A stretch of 64,000 bases of DNA from Combretum micranthum (taxonomy: Eukaryota > Streptophyta > Magnoliopsida > Myrtales > Combretaceae). The stretch covers positions 310,001 to 374,000 of the forward strand of contig JAMXBD010000231.1 in NCBI GenBank assembly GCA_024138025.1, in the 5' to 3' direction. Below the pieces are notes generated by a model. It had not been told where the DNA came from. It saw only the letters and a list, made by a program, of their open reading frames with translations, and made no database searches. This document shows positions 35,010 through 45,531 of the stretch, piece by piece; within the stretch, counting starts at the first letter, position 1; every line of letters starts with the position of its first letter. Position numbers and translations under genes: made by a program.

Positions 35010-35315
35010 AACAAAGTGATTTTCAAAATCTTTAAAACTTGATCATGTTTTAACACCACTTCCAATGTTACCAATTACTTCTTCGGATGGATGGTGAGGT
35101 TTAAATCTCCAAGGTCTAGAAGATTCAGTTTCAAGCTGTGAAGGTTCTGCGTTACCGTCTGACATATCATCTGACGCAACGTCTGCCTGAGGTTCAGAAG
35201 GTTTTTCAGCTTCATCTTTTATCCCTTTTTGAGAGTTTAAACTTTCATCCTTATGTTTAGATTTAGGACAATCATTAAACACATACGTTAGGCTTCCTTC
35301 CTTTGTATAGCTCAT
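35010..35315 (-). pseudogene. pol: Copia-A integrase-RT linker
   Basis: The minus-strand frame 35,315-35,043 begins within integrase text, then gives an acidic linker (FNDCPKSKHKDESLNSQK, PSEPQADVASDDMSDGNAEP) with 12-bp-spaced TCTGAC-type motifs at 35,157-35,187. The usual post-core integrase region after KGRKPN is missing, implying an internal deletion near 35,285-35,300. Confidence 0.75.
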
Positions 35316-35922
35316 ATGTTGTTTTCTGTGTCAAAGGTCTCACATAAACTCTGTTAATAATATAACATGATGTAGAAACAGCTTCAGCCCAAAAATATTG
35401 TGCAATACCACTTTCATTTAAGAGACTTCTAGCCATTTCCTGAATTATTCTATTCTTTCTTTCAACAACTCCATTTTGTTGTGGAGTATATGGTGCAGAA
35501 AAATTATGCTTAATTCCATTTTCTTCACAGAAAATCATGAAGCTTTCATTTTCAAATTCCTTGCCATGATCTGTTCTCAAGCTAATGATTGAGAAACCTT
35601 TCTCATTTTGTACTTGTTTTGAAAATTTTTCGAAGACTTGAAAGGCTTCATTTTTATGTCTTAAGAAAAATACCCATGTAAATCTTGAAAAATCATCGAC
35701 AATTACCAAACCATATTTATTACCTCCAAGACTTAAGGTGCGAGTAGGACCAAAAAGATCTAGATGAAGAAGTTCTAGAGGACGCTTTGTGGAAATCAAA
35801 TTTTTTGATTTATGTGATACTGAAACCATTTTGTTCTTTAAACATGTATCACATCTTACATCATTTTTTATAAAAATTCTTGGTAAACCATGTACAAGAT
35901 TTTTCTTTGAAAGATTTTCCAA
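35275..35922 (-). pseudogene. pol: Copia-A integrase
   Basis: 215 codons with the end of the zinc-binding region (VRCDTCLKNKM) and the D-D-E core: LELLHLDLFGPTRT (first Asp), IISLRTDHGKEFEN (second Asp), and YTPQQNGVVERKNRIIQEMA (Glu). It ends at KGRKPN, where the family's C-terminal GKE/HVFGCK-type region is absent. Integration would probably be impaired in this copy. Confidence 0.9.
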
Positions 35923-36386
35923 TTGAGAAAGTTGACATGGCCAAGCTTTTTATGCCAGAGAAATATGTTATCATGCATGGTTAAAAAACAACTTTCAGTT
36001 TCCACTTTCGAGGGCTCTATCATATATATATTCCTTTTTCGAAAACCTTCAAAGATCTTTTCACCATCTTGATTAAAGGCTTCTACTTTATCCTTACCAA
36101 AAGTCATCTTGTAGCCTTTGTCACAAAGCTGACTAATACTCAAGAGATTGTGTTTAAGACCTCTTACCAGAGAAACATTTTCGATTGTGGTTGGAGGAAA
36201 TCCGATAGTACCAGTTGCTATTATTTTCACCTTACTATTGTCACCAAATTTGACATATCCTCCATTCTTCCATTCTATTGTTGTGAACAGTGAAGCATCT
36301 CCAGACATATGGCGTGAGCACCCACTATCAAGATACCATATTCCTTTAATTTGTGCTCCATGTTCCTGTAATCATAGAAGGAAGGA
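35868..36386 (-). pseudogene. pol: Copia-A protease and pre-integrase domain
   Basis: The minus-strand frame, open from about 36,371 and including the ATG at 36,308, starts with IKGIWYLDSGCSRHMSGD, the Copia aspartic protease active site (DSG). VKFGDNSKVKIIATGTIGF, LKHNLLSISQLCDKGY and the GAG-pre-integrase part (FLWHKKLGHVNF) follow. It is in the same frame as the gag C-terminus upstream, from which it is separated by two in-frame TGA codons at 36,387-36,389 and 36,372-36,374. Confidence 0.9.
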
Positions 36387-37211
36387 TCAAACCTTCTTAG
36401 GAACCCAAACTAGTTTGGGTCCACCAAAACTCAAGCTCGTAGAATTTAAATTTGTAGCTTGTTGTTTACTGAGCTTGTAATTTTTGTAATAGCAATGTTT
36501 CTCAATATGTCCCACCTTGTTACAAAGGAAACAAGCATAGGAATTAGATCTTACCGTTTTCTTTTGAAACTGATTTGGGTATCTTCTGTCAAACCGTCTG
36601 ACGGACTGTCTAAAATACCGTCTGACTGGATAATGGTTATTTTGTTGATGATATTGACTGACATACTTTTTTCTTTGCACAAAGAATTTAGGATTCATAG
36701 TAATTTTACCAGTATTAACAGGTATTTTATTTTTTGTTTCTTCTCCTTTAATAAAAACAGTTTTTATTTTAGTTTGGTTTGAAGATTCGGCTTGATCAAA
36801 ACCTAAACCAATTTTTGAATTACCAAGTCTTTGAGAAGAAATCAACCTTTGAAGTTTTTCATCACTTTCAGAAAATTTTCGAAAAGTAGAACTTAAATCT
36901 TTTGAAATATGTTCCATTCTTTCCTTAAGTTCTTTAATTTGTGATTGTAACTCAGAATTTTCCTTTTTAAAAACATCTTGAGTAATGCGTAATTTTTCAT
37001 TATCCCTTTGTAAAACTTCAATATCATTTTTGAAGATGTCGTTTTCTTCAGCTAAAAGTTGATTTGTTTGACTTAAAGCTTCTTTCTCATTTTTCAAAAC
37101 TTCAATTTTCTCATTTGCTTTTGAAATGCCCTTTAGTAGTTTTTTAAATTGCTTTCGAATACTTTCTGGCATCTCATCTTCAGAATCAGAAGTTACCTCA
37201 GATAAAGCCAT
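36387..37211 (-). pseudogene. gag: Copia-A gag C-terminal part: coiled coil and second zinc knuckle
   Basis: 274 codons. Residues ~20-115 are a long heptad-rich coiled coil (KIEVLKNEKEALSQTNQLLA, then a run of Glu/Lys/Leu). A basic region follows, then a CCHC knuckle CFLCNKVGHIEKHC at about residue 228 and the end KLVWVPKKV. A coiled coil plus a second knuckle is the Sirevirus gag pattern. A frameshift near 37,240 separates it from the N-terminal gag frame. Confidence 0.9.
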
Positions 37212-38266
37212 AAAGCACAGATTGGCTTCTTCTGTATTGTCTGATCATCGTCTGACTCAGCGTCTGACTCATCTAAGTCACTCCATGTTGCCATAAGTGC
37301 TTTCTGCTTTAACTTGTATTTTTCCATTTTCTTCATAAGTACTGGACAGGCATACTTGATATGTCCTGGTTTTCTGCATTCGTAGCACACAATTTCTTTC
37401 TTCTCTTTCTTCTTTTCTTTCTTTTCTTCTTTCTCATTATTTCCTGCATCACTTTTAAACCGATCATTAGCATAACGAGGACTTCGGTTAGTACGCTTAC
37501 CTTTCTTCTTGAAGAATTTTGAGAGCTTCCTAGCTAGTAAATTCACATCATCAGCTTCATCATCACTGTCTGACTCATCGTCTGACAATGGATCTTTCTC
37601 AACCGATGCCTTAAAAGCAATAGACTTCCTGACTTTCTCTTGTTCCTGCTGATGTTTCAGCTTGGATTCATAGGCTTGAAGCTTTTCTCTTAGTTCACTT
37701 AGACTCAGCGTGTCCAAGTTATGAGCTTCTTCTATCGCATTTGTCTTTGAATCCCACGAACTTGGTAAGATCCTTAGAATCTTCCTTACTAGTTCACTGT
37801 CATCAAATTCCTTACCAAGCAATGCAAGTTCATTAGTAATTAAAGTAAATCTATTAAAGCCATCAGAGATACTTTCACCCGTTTTGAATCTGAATAATTC
37901 ATAGTCATGCATGAGAGCACTTCTTCTGGTGTCTTTGATCATTGTTGCTCCTTCATAGGTTTCACAAAGTTTGTCCCAAATTTCTTTGGCAGTTTTGCAT
38001 GATGAAACCATTGCAAACACAGATTGTGATATGCTCATCAGGATCATATTCTTGGCTGCATTGTTCATCTCAAGCTTCTTTCTTTCATCATCATCAAGTT
38101 CACTCTTGTCATTGAGTACAACTTGCTTGTCGCCATATTGAATAATCTGCCAAGAGGAGAAATCAGTGGCCTTGATGTAGGTTTCCATTCTGCATTTCCA
38201 ATAGGGAAAATTAGTTCCATCAAAAAATGGAATCCGATTTGAAGCAATAGTAATAGTGTTTTCCAT
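37193..38266 (-). CDS. gag: Copia-A gag N-terminal part
   Basis: 357 codons from the ATG at 38,266, 32 bases downstream of the PBS. Residues 1-40 match the DUF4219 start (NRIPFFDGTNFPYWKCRMET). Residues 60-200 match UBN2/retrotransposon gag (AKEIWDKLCETYEGATMIKD, FKTGESISDGFNRFTLITNE). A Ser/Asp acidic stretch comes next (LSDDESDSDDEADD), then a Lys-rich stretch and a CCHC knuckle CYECRKPGHIKYAC near residue 300. The last ~15 residues are frameshifted relative to the downstream gag. It would form the particle shell and bind RNA. Confidence 0.93.
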   Translation of the reverse strand: MENTITIASNRIPFFDGTNFPYWKCRMETYIKATDFSSWQIIQYGDKQVVLNDKSELDDDERKKLEMNNAAKNMILMSISQSVFAMVSSCKTAKEIWDKLCETYEGATMIKDTRRSALMHDYELFRFKTGESISDGFNRFTLITNELALLGKEFDDSELVRKILRILPSSWDSKTNAIEEAHNLDTLSLSELREKLQAYESKLKHQQEQEKVRKSIAFKASVEKDPLSDDESDSDDEADDVNLLARKLSKFFKKKGKRTNRSPRYANDRFKSDAGNNEKEEKKEKKKEKKEIVCYECRKPGHIKYACPVLMKKMEKYKLKQKALMATWSDLDESDAESDDDQTIQKKPICALWLYLR

Positions 38267-38298
38267 AGTTGATCACTTTTTTTTTAAAAAAGAACTCT

Positions 38299-38310
38299 GC
38301 TCTGATACCA
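38299..38310 (-). other. Primer-binding site, tRNA-iMet (Copia-A)
   Basis: The minus strand reads TGGTATCAGAGC, the standard complement of initiator tRNA-Met, two bases inside the 5' LTR. Confidence 0.95.
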
Positions 38311-38312
38311 AA

Positions 38313-39923
38313 TGTTGGTCCCAGATATGCAAACAAGAGGGAGGGGTGAATTGTTTGCTTTTAAAAATTTTGAAAACACTTAACAAATTAAAATCTTTGG
38401 AAACTTCTTTTAACAAATAATTTAGAGAATCAGATTATAAATATTGTTGCTTTGTAGAACTTAATAAAAAGATTTGAACAACAATATAAACAATTATAAC
38501 CAATAAAAATTGCAGAGTAATAAAGTGCAGAAAATTAAATGAGCCCAGAAATTTATAGAGGTTCCTCCTTGCGAGTACGTCCTCTCTTCCAGCTCCACTG
38601 CTGGGGATCCGGTTTCCAACCGGGTCGATCCACTAATCCAATTAAAAAAGAGATTACAAACACCAATCGAATCTTGTTCTGTCTCACAAGCCTATATCTA
38701 TTGGCTAAACACAGACTACAAGATTATTTGTAATCCTCTCAACAACTCTCAACACTCAATACAAGAGTAGAGAATCTTCAATCAAGAGTTACAATAGACA
38801 CTCTAATATTTGAGCACAAGAACACAGAAGAAGTAAGTTTTGGAGTTTTGCACAAAATGTCTGACTAGTATTTGACTAGTGTCTGACAGAACGTCTGTTG
38901 AAGTAGAAGTATAATATTGAAAGTAAAATTTCAGCTCGTGTAATTCTGGTTTTTTTTAATCTCGTATCTTCTGTTCTTGTTTTTCCTGAAACATTATACT
39001 ATATATATATAATATCCTGGTCTTTATCCTTCAATTCAACGGGCTTCAACAACTTTATCTTTATCCAACAAAACACAATTTGCCGTTGGAGCTGATTTAA
39101 AATTCAAAATAATTTGAAGAACTGAGATATTGATATCCCGTAATATCCTCAAAAACACAGCTTCTGGTTGTTAAAAGAAGATTACGAGGAGAGAAAGATA
39201 AATAGAGATTATCTCATATTTTGAAAACCAAATCTGGAGAGAATCCGCATAAGGTGCTTTGCTGGAATATTTTCCTGATATTGTGGAATAAAATCTTGAA
39301 CAGTAAGATGAGTTGTTTGCTGTAACTAAAAGGATATCACATAGTACGAAAAGATCCATATCCTTACCGATTTAGAACAGATTTGAAATTGATTCAAACC
39401 TTCCCACAAAATCCGAGAATTAGATATGTACCTTATCCAGAGAATTTTAACAACAATCTTCAGCTTGATACACTTCACGTGATATGAAGAAGTAAAAAAT
39501 CACTGTACAGCAAGCTGCTTGAAGAAGATGAACAGTAAAAAAAAATTAAATAACTTGAAAGTTCAAAATCCTCATGAGATTTAAATCCTCCTTGTGAAAC
39601 ATATTAGATATACTCTTTAATATCTAAAGGAGTTAGGCCTTCAATCAATACTTATGCGAGAAATCAATCCAATAAATCCGATTTAGAAAACTTGATCTGA
39701 ACGTGACAGTTCTTTATACTGTCTGATGAAGAACCAGAAAATCTAACCTTCGTTGATATATTAATACTTCACATTTGAATTTTCTTAGTGCCTGAGGTTT
39801 GAAAGATCAGAACCTTATTGTCTGACTTACTGTCTGATAATCTGCACACTGCACACTTAATAAATCTTATTATATTTTATTCTTCTTTAGTTATCATCAA
39901 AATAAAATAAAGAGAACCTAACA
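38313..39923 (-). repeat. Copia-A 5' LTR
   Basis: 1,611 bp. Contains GTCTGAC motifs at 38,859, 38,881 and 39,820, and a TA-rich stretch at ~38,998-39,012 that could serve as a TATA region. Pairs with 16,230-17,864. Confidence 0.95.
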
Positions 39924-39928
39924 TAGTG

Positions 39929-41508
39929 GTCATTTTCAAATCCGAATTTTGAAATTTCCATTTGAGATTGTTTCTTTTATAAAACTCATTTAATCTTTCT
40001 AAAACTAACTCCTAATCAACCCTACTCCTTAAGGCTTCCATTTCTTTAATAAAAATCTTGTTTTGGGGTTGAAAAATAGGTTTTCACGTATCAAGCTTCC
40101 TTCATTACGGATTTTGAGTTTATTATTGGGATTGAAACATAACTTTTATAAATTTTCCTTGTTTTGAAAATATCTCTTAGTAGAACTAAGCTTTACTCAT
40201 CAAGATCACTCATTTATGATGTCTATTCCCTAAGCCTTTTATTTCAATGTAAAATACTCATTTTGAAGTTGAAAAATAGCTTTTCTAAATAGGGTTCCTT
40301 TTTTATCCGAATTTCAAAAATCCATTTTTGAAATTCAAAACAACTAGATCTAGTTTATTATACTAGTCATAAATTCAAATGCACTATGTTCATTATGTAG
40401 ATATGGTTAAATGATGAAGACATGTACAAAACATTAATAATGACAACATAACTTAATAATAAAGCAAAATAACAGCAAAACATCATAAATAACAAGATCT
40501 ACAATATTGCGATGGTAAGGATCTCATGTTCAAGTGTTTCCACATCCCTAACTTGAAGCTCATGGGGATTTTTGAGTGGAATCACACATGAATGATCTTG
40601 ACATTACATGTTTTTAAGATGGTAAAGTGTAGATCTATTACCTATTAGTGGTTTGGAATAAGAAAACTTGAAGAAAACAAAAGTGTGTGTGTGTAGAGAG
40701 AGGGGGGCTCACTGCATTTAAAGGAGAAGAGGAGAGAGTTTTGCAAAAATTTTCTAAAAGTAAAAATGAAGAAAGGAAGAAAGTGAAATGGTGAAGGCAT
40801 AAAGGGGTATTTATAGAAAAGTAGATTAGGGTTTGCTTTAATTTAATAAAAGAAAACGGAAACAAAATTGGAGAGAGGGAGAGGGTATTAGGGGCGCCAA
40901 TTTTGGGAGGGTATGGGGGAGAGAGAGATGTTTTGTTTTGTGTTGTGTTGTGTAAGTTTCAAAATTAAATAAGTAATTTAAGTAGTAAAAATTGTATTGG
41001 AAAAGTAAATTGCAAGAAATAGGATGTAAGAAATAGGGTATGGGTAGTTGTACTTAATGAATAGTGTGAAAGAAAAAAAATAGATTAGACAATTAAAGTA
41101 CTGGTAGTAATGAAAATATGATAAAAATGTTATAACTGTAACTTTTATAACCCGAAAAATTATATAACTGATATATTTGGAAATCTTATGAAATTACGAA
41201 TCTAACGGTACTAATATCATATTTTTTAATATCTTGAGCCTCGAGACACGCTTTTCGAAGTTTGTATTCGATCGAGTTCGAAAATAGGTCGAAAATTCAC
41301 TAATATAGTATTCTTAAACATCTTAATATTATTATGAACCAATCTATACTCTTCATTCATAATTCAACTTCTTAACTTAGGAATGTAAGGTTGTTGGATC
41401 TAAACTAATAGAGTTTCCTAAGAATTTGTTGACTTAGGGTTTTCGATTGACTTTCCGATTTAAGGTATTAGCTCGAAATTACCTTAAAATTTAGGGGTTT
41501 ACAAATTC
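39929..41508 (-). repeat. Solo LTR, 5' portion
   Basis: The start half of the minus-oriented giant LTR, with the LTR start TGTAAACC at 41,508. It includes a TATA box (CTATAAATA, ~40,809-40,818) and a CT-rich leader-like stretch. A minus-strand 75-codon frame (40,638-40,865) in this LTR leader is not considered a gene. Confidence 0.85.
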
Positions 41509-42520
41509 CAACTTGATATCTCTATTTAGAGCATGATCTCTAATGAAATGATGTCTAATTTCGATATGGTTGGTTCATGAGTGTTGGATAGAATTTTTTG
41601 TTAAATTTATAGCACTAGTATTATCGCTTCGAATTAATACATTTTCATATTTTAAACCATAATACTGCAAAGTTTGTTTCATCCATCAAACTTGTACGCA
41701 ACAGTTACCAATAACTATATACTTAGTTTTCACAGTTAAAAATGCAATCGAATTTTGCTTCTTTGAGTGCTAAGATATTAGGGAGTTTCCAAAAAAGCAA
41801 CATGTGCTGCTTGTGCTTTTTCGATCTACTTTGCACCCATCAAAGTCACTATTGGAGTATCTACCTAGATCAAAGGAGGTAAATTTTGGATACCATAAGC
41901 TAATTTCAATAGTTCCTGCAAGACACTTGAATATGTTTTACTGCATGCAAGTGTAATTCTGTTAGATAAGATTGAAATCGTACACATATACATAGCAAGA
42001 ACATGATATCAAGTCTTAAAGCTGTCAGATATTATAAACTGCCTATATATCATGCCTCTATAAAGCTTTTCAGAAACATTTTTCCTATTTTCATTTTTGT
42101 CAAGTTTTATAATTGTACTCATAGGTGTAAGTTTTATTTTACATTTATCCATTTTGAATCTTTTCAAACGTTCTTTGGTGTATTTTGATTTATTTATGAA
42201 GTTTCCATTTTCAGATTGTTTATTTGAAGACCTAGAAAATAATTGAGTTCTCCCATCATGCTCATCTGAAATTCGTTCTTCATGTAATCAACAAATTCAT
42301 TTATAAGACTCACGTTAGTAGCTCTAAACACTATATCATCCACATAGATTTGCACAATTAATGTGTCTGACTTGTGATTTTTGATAAAAAGATTTGTATC
42401 AATTTTTCTTCTAGAAAATCCTTTGTTTAAAAGGAAGCTACTGAGTATTTTATACCATGTTCTAAGAGCTTGCTTGAGACCATAAACCATAAAGAGCTTT
42501 ATTTAGGTTGTAAACATGAT
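41509..42520 (-). pseudogene. pol: Copia-B RT C-terminal half and RNase H
   Basis: From 42,490 down: LKQALRTWYKILSSFLLNKG, IVQIYVDDIVFRATN (YVDD box), MMGELNYFLGLQIN. Below ~42,190 stop-broken frames give RNase H traces (IVIGNCC, SDNTSAINLTKN, HIEIRHHFIRDHALNRDIK) right up to 41,509, where the solo LTR cuts in. Closely related to Copia-A RT/RNase H but heavily decayed. Confidence 0.88.
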
Positions 42521-43260
42521 CAGGGAATTTATTATTTTTAAAACCTGGTGGTTGCTCTACATAGACTTCTTTTTTAATAAAACCATTTAAGAAAGCACTT
42601 TTCACATCCATTTGAAAAGAGTAAAATTTTTTAATGCAACAAATTCCAAAAGCATTCCAATAGCTTCTAATCTAGCAGCTAGTATAAAGATCTCATCAAA
42701 ATCTATGTCTTCTTCTTAATTATATCATTTAACAACTAATTGAGCTTTATTTCTTGTTATTATTTCTACTTCATCTATTTTGTTTTTATAAACCCATTTC
42801 GTTCCAATAACTGGTCTACTTTCAAGTCTAGGAACTAAGCTCTAAACTTCATTTCTTGTGAGCTGGTTTAATTCTTCTTGCATTTCTTATATCCAAAATT
42901 CATCTTTTAAAGCTTCACCTATATTTTTAAGCTCGATTTGTGATAGGAAAACTAGATTACTCATATTTCTTAAAGAGGATCTTGTTGTACCCTATTTAAA
43001 GGTACACCTATTATTAGATCTTTTAGATGTGATTTAGCATATTTCAATTCTTTAGGAAGATCATTGTTAATAGGTTCATTCACAACATCCTTATTACGTT
43101 CATGTACTTCTTTATTATTATTTTCAAGAATCAGCACAAACATTATCCACATCATCCCTTGAACATAAATAAGGTAAAAAATCATCAAAAGCAACATGAA
43201 TAAATTCTTTTACAACTAAGATTCTCTTATTAAACACTCTATATGCTTTATTAGTTATTA
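42521..43260 (-). pseudogene. pol: Copia-B RT N-terminus and linker
   Basis: Fragmented minus-strand text of the RT start (a [18 protein letters not shown] segment near 42,600) and the acidic/Asn-rich integrase-RT linker (43,197-42,970). Multiple stops. Confidence 0.75.
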
Positions 43261-44010
43261 GCTAAAGAGTAACCAAAAAAATGCCTTCATCACTTGTAGC
43301 ATATAATTTTTAGCTAGTTATTCTTTTCCATGATTTAGGATTTAACATTAAGTGCCAAATGGATGAAAATAAGAGATGCTAGGTCTTCTTCCTTTCTAAA
43401 GTTCATAGGGGTTTTCTTAAGAATTAATCTTATGAAAACTCTGTTTAACATATTACATCCAGTGTTTACTGATTTAGCCTAAAATTATTTAGGTAAATTG
43501 TTTCACATAACTTGGTTCTAGCCATAGCAATAAAAGTTCTATTTTTGCTTTCAGCTATACCATTTTGTTATGGAGTTCTAAGTGCTAAAAAAGCATGTTC
43601 AATGCCATATTTACTGCAAAAAATCATCCATTTCATAGTTTTCAAATTCTTCCCCATGTTTACTTCAAATAGATACAATATTAAGACCTTTTTTTTATTT
43701 TGGACTTTCTTGCAATATCTAAAAAAGACATAGTTTATTTCATCTTTAGATGCAAGGATGAAAGCCCATGTATATCTAAAGAAGTCATCAACAATAACTA
43801 AGGTATATTTTTTTGCCTCCCAAACTTAGAGTTTGAGTAGGACCAAATAAGTCCATATGCAATAGTTCTAAGAGCCTAAAAGTGGAAATAACATCCTTTA
43901 TAAAAAAAAAAAATCTCAATTTGCTTTCCTTGTTGACGTGCTTGACAAATCTTGTCATTTTGAAATTTTTTTTTTATAAACCTTTGACAAGATTCTTTTT
44001 AACAAGTTTT
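43261..44010 (-). pseudogene. pol: Copia-B integrase, decayed
   Basis: The minus strand keeps integrase order in several frames: GPTQTLSLGG-like text near 43,830, AWAFILASKDE at ~43,760, and a remnant of the ...QNG..E region at ~43,560. No frame exceeds 75 codons. Confidence 0.75.
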
Positions 44011-44019
44011 GAAGTGCCA

Positions 44020-44465
44020 TAGCCAACTATTGTCATTTTGTAATAGACAAGTTTCATTTGATGATTTGAAATCATCTAGATAATTTTGTAAATATTTCTT
44101 TGTCTATATCCTTCAAAAAAAGCTTAATTATTATCAATTTTTTTAATGGAACATTTATTGGCAAGAAATGTTACTCTAAGACCATAATCATATAATTGAT
44201 TTATACTAAGCAGATTATGTTTTAAATTATCAACTAACAACACATTCTTAATAATTAAATATTTTTTTACTAGAATGTTACCTTTACCAAGAACAGTTGA
44301 CTTTCGATTATCTTCGAAAGTGACATTCTCTTGATCTTTCAAGACTAAAGATGTAAACTTGGATGAGTCTCCATCATATCGAGAGCAGTCGCTATTCAAG
44401 TACCATTTGTTATTTCCACTTAAAGATCCCTGCAACGTAGAGGTTTTTTTTTTTTTTTTTGGCAC
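44020..44465 (-). pseudogene. pol: Copia-B protease / pre-integrase
   Basis: 113 codons (44,465-44,124) with NNKWYLNSDCSRYDGDSSKF, a decayed protease active site (the family's DSG reads NSD), then DNLKHNLLSINQLYDYGL. A pre-integrase remnant continues to ~44,020. Confidence 0.85.
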
Positions 44466-45531
44466 CTATTTGAGTTTAGGTCCTTTTTGATTAGATGTAA
44501 CAAGAGTTTCTCTTTTGGGAACTCAAACTAGATTGCTTTTATGATTTAAATGCATAGTTCTTCTTGTTGCACAATTGTGTACAATATGACAAGATTTGCC
44601 ATAATAGTTACATGTCTCATGAGTGGCTTTTACAAAATGAGTTTGTGGGAATTGCAGCTACTTTCTCTATTATAGCTAATTCCATATTTATTTGAATCAC
44701 ACCCTTGATTTCTAAGTTTGTTCAAATTATTTTTCTCGTTGGTGAACTTGGCTATAATTGTTTTTAAATCATTTAAGTTAGCTTTCAATAGAATATTTTC
44801 ATTTATTAATTCTTCTAGCTCCTTTAAGATTTCATCACTACTACTTATAGCACATGCAACATAATTATTTTTTAATGTTTTAATTTCAATATCAAGAAAA
44901 TCATTTTCATTTGTTAATTTCTCATTAATTACGCTCAATTCATCATTTTTTCCTTTTAGCTTTTTATATTTATCATTCATCTTGTTATTTTTCAATTTTA
45001 AAACATTAATTTCTTAATGCATCTTTCATTTTCTATTTTAATCTTCTCATGCTCAATTCTAAATTTATCTAGCTCTTCGTCTACTTCCATCATTAGTGTT
45101 TTAAGCATGTTGTTCTTTTTCACTACTTTTAGTAAATTACTACATACTTTATAATACATAGCACACATCTCATCATAAGAAAGGGAAGAGGGGGAACTTA
45201 CCTCATGTTCAGTGTCATGAAACACAAGTTCTCATTTGAGTCACTTGAGTCATCATCACTCAAAGTTGCTATGAGAGCTTTCTTTTTAGATCCCGTAGAT
45301 GCTTCTTGAGTAGTGAACAATATTGCTAGATGTATCATGGATTATGACATTTGAGGCAAGTTATTGCATCCTTCTTTTTGTGTACCTTGATAAGCTACTA
45401 TCATCATTCATTCTTTTTGTCTTGTTGTTGGAACTTATGAACTTCTTGGCCATTAAGACAAGTTCCTCATTATCATCATCATCTTCTTCTTCTTCACTGG
45501 AATCATGACTTGTGGTTTTTAAGGCAATGGC
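44466..45531 (-). pseudogene. gag: Copia-B gag C-terminal part
   Basis: Three frames: a zinc-knuckle remnant near 44,600 (CNYYGKSCHIVHNC), a coiled-coil stretch at 44,995-44,630 and 45,225-44,998, and an acidic region at ~45,500-45,450 (HDSSEEEEDDDDNEELVLMA). It is cut at 45,531 by the giant-LTR gypsy insertion and resumes at 60,060. Confidence 0.82.

Larger units (their letters stand above)
16230..39923 (-). mobile_element. Copia-A: Sirevirus-like Copia with a third ORF
   Basis: Bounded by near-identical LTRs (16,230-17,864 and 38,313-39,923) that begin TGTTGGTCCCAG and end GAACCTAACA, with a perfect 5-bp TSD TAGTG (16,225-16,229 and 39,924-39,928). Sense is the minus strand: PBS at 38,299-38,310, then a gag with a DUF4219/UBN2-like region, two zinc knuckles and a coiled coil. 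Pol follows in Copia order (protease, integrase, RT, RNase H), then an extra ORF, then a G-rich polypurine tract. The coiled-coil gag and the downstream ORF are Sirevirus (SIRE/Maximus) hallmarks. Without the 13.1-kb Athila insertion (19,431-32,547) it is about 10.6 kb. Several frameshifts and one pol deletion make this copy non-autonomous. Confidence 0.93.
14097..41508 (-). mobile_element. Solo LTR of the giant-LTR gypsy family (split by Copia-A)
   Basis: After removing Copia-A (16,230-39,923), the flanks join into ~3.7 kb that align, in reverse orientation, with the 3.8-kb LTRs at 45,532-49,313 and 56,227-60,059. Shared landmarks include the LTR start TGTAAACC at 41,508, the AAAGTCAATCGAAAACCCTA block near 41,450, the TTCTGGGAAGAAGGCATAAT-like block near 14,905, and the GTACC..TTTGGG..GTGA terminus near 14,100. 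No internal gag/pol of this family is attached on either side, so it is a solo LTR from unequal recombination or a truncated copy. A clean TSD was not found. It is clearly more diverged from the two LTRs than they are from each other. Confidence 0.85.

Noticed and set aside
40638..40865. 75-codon minus-strand frame with hydrophobic residues in the solo LTR
   Set aside because: Lies in the CT-rich leader of a noncoding LTR downstream of its TATA box; not matched in the related LTRs.
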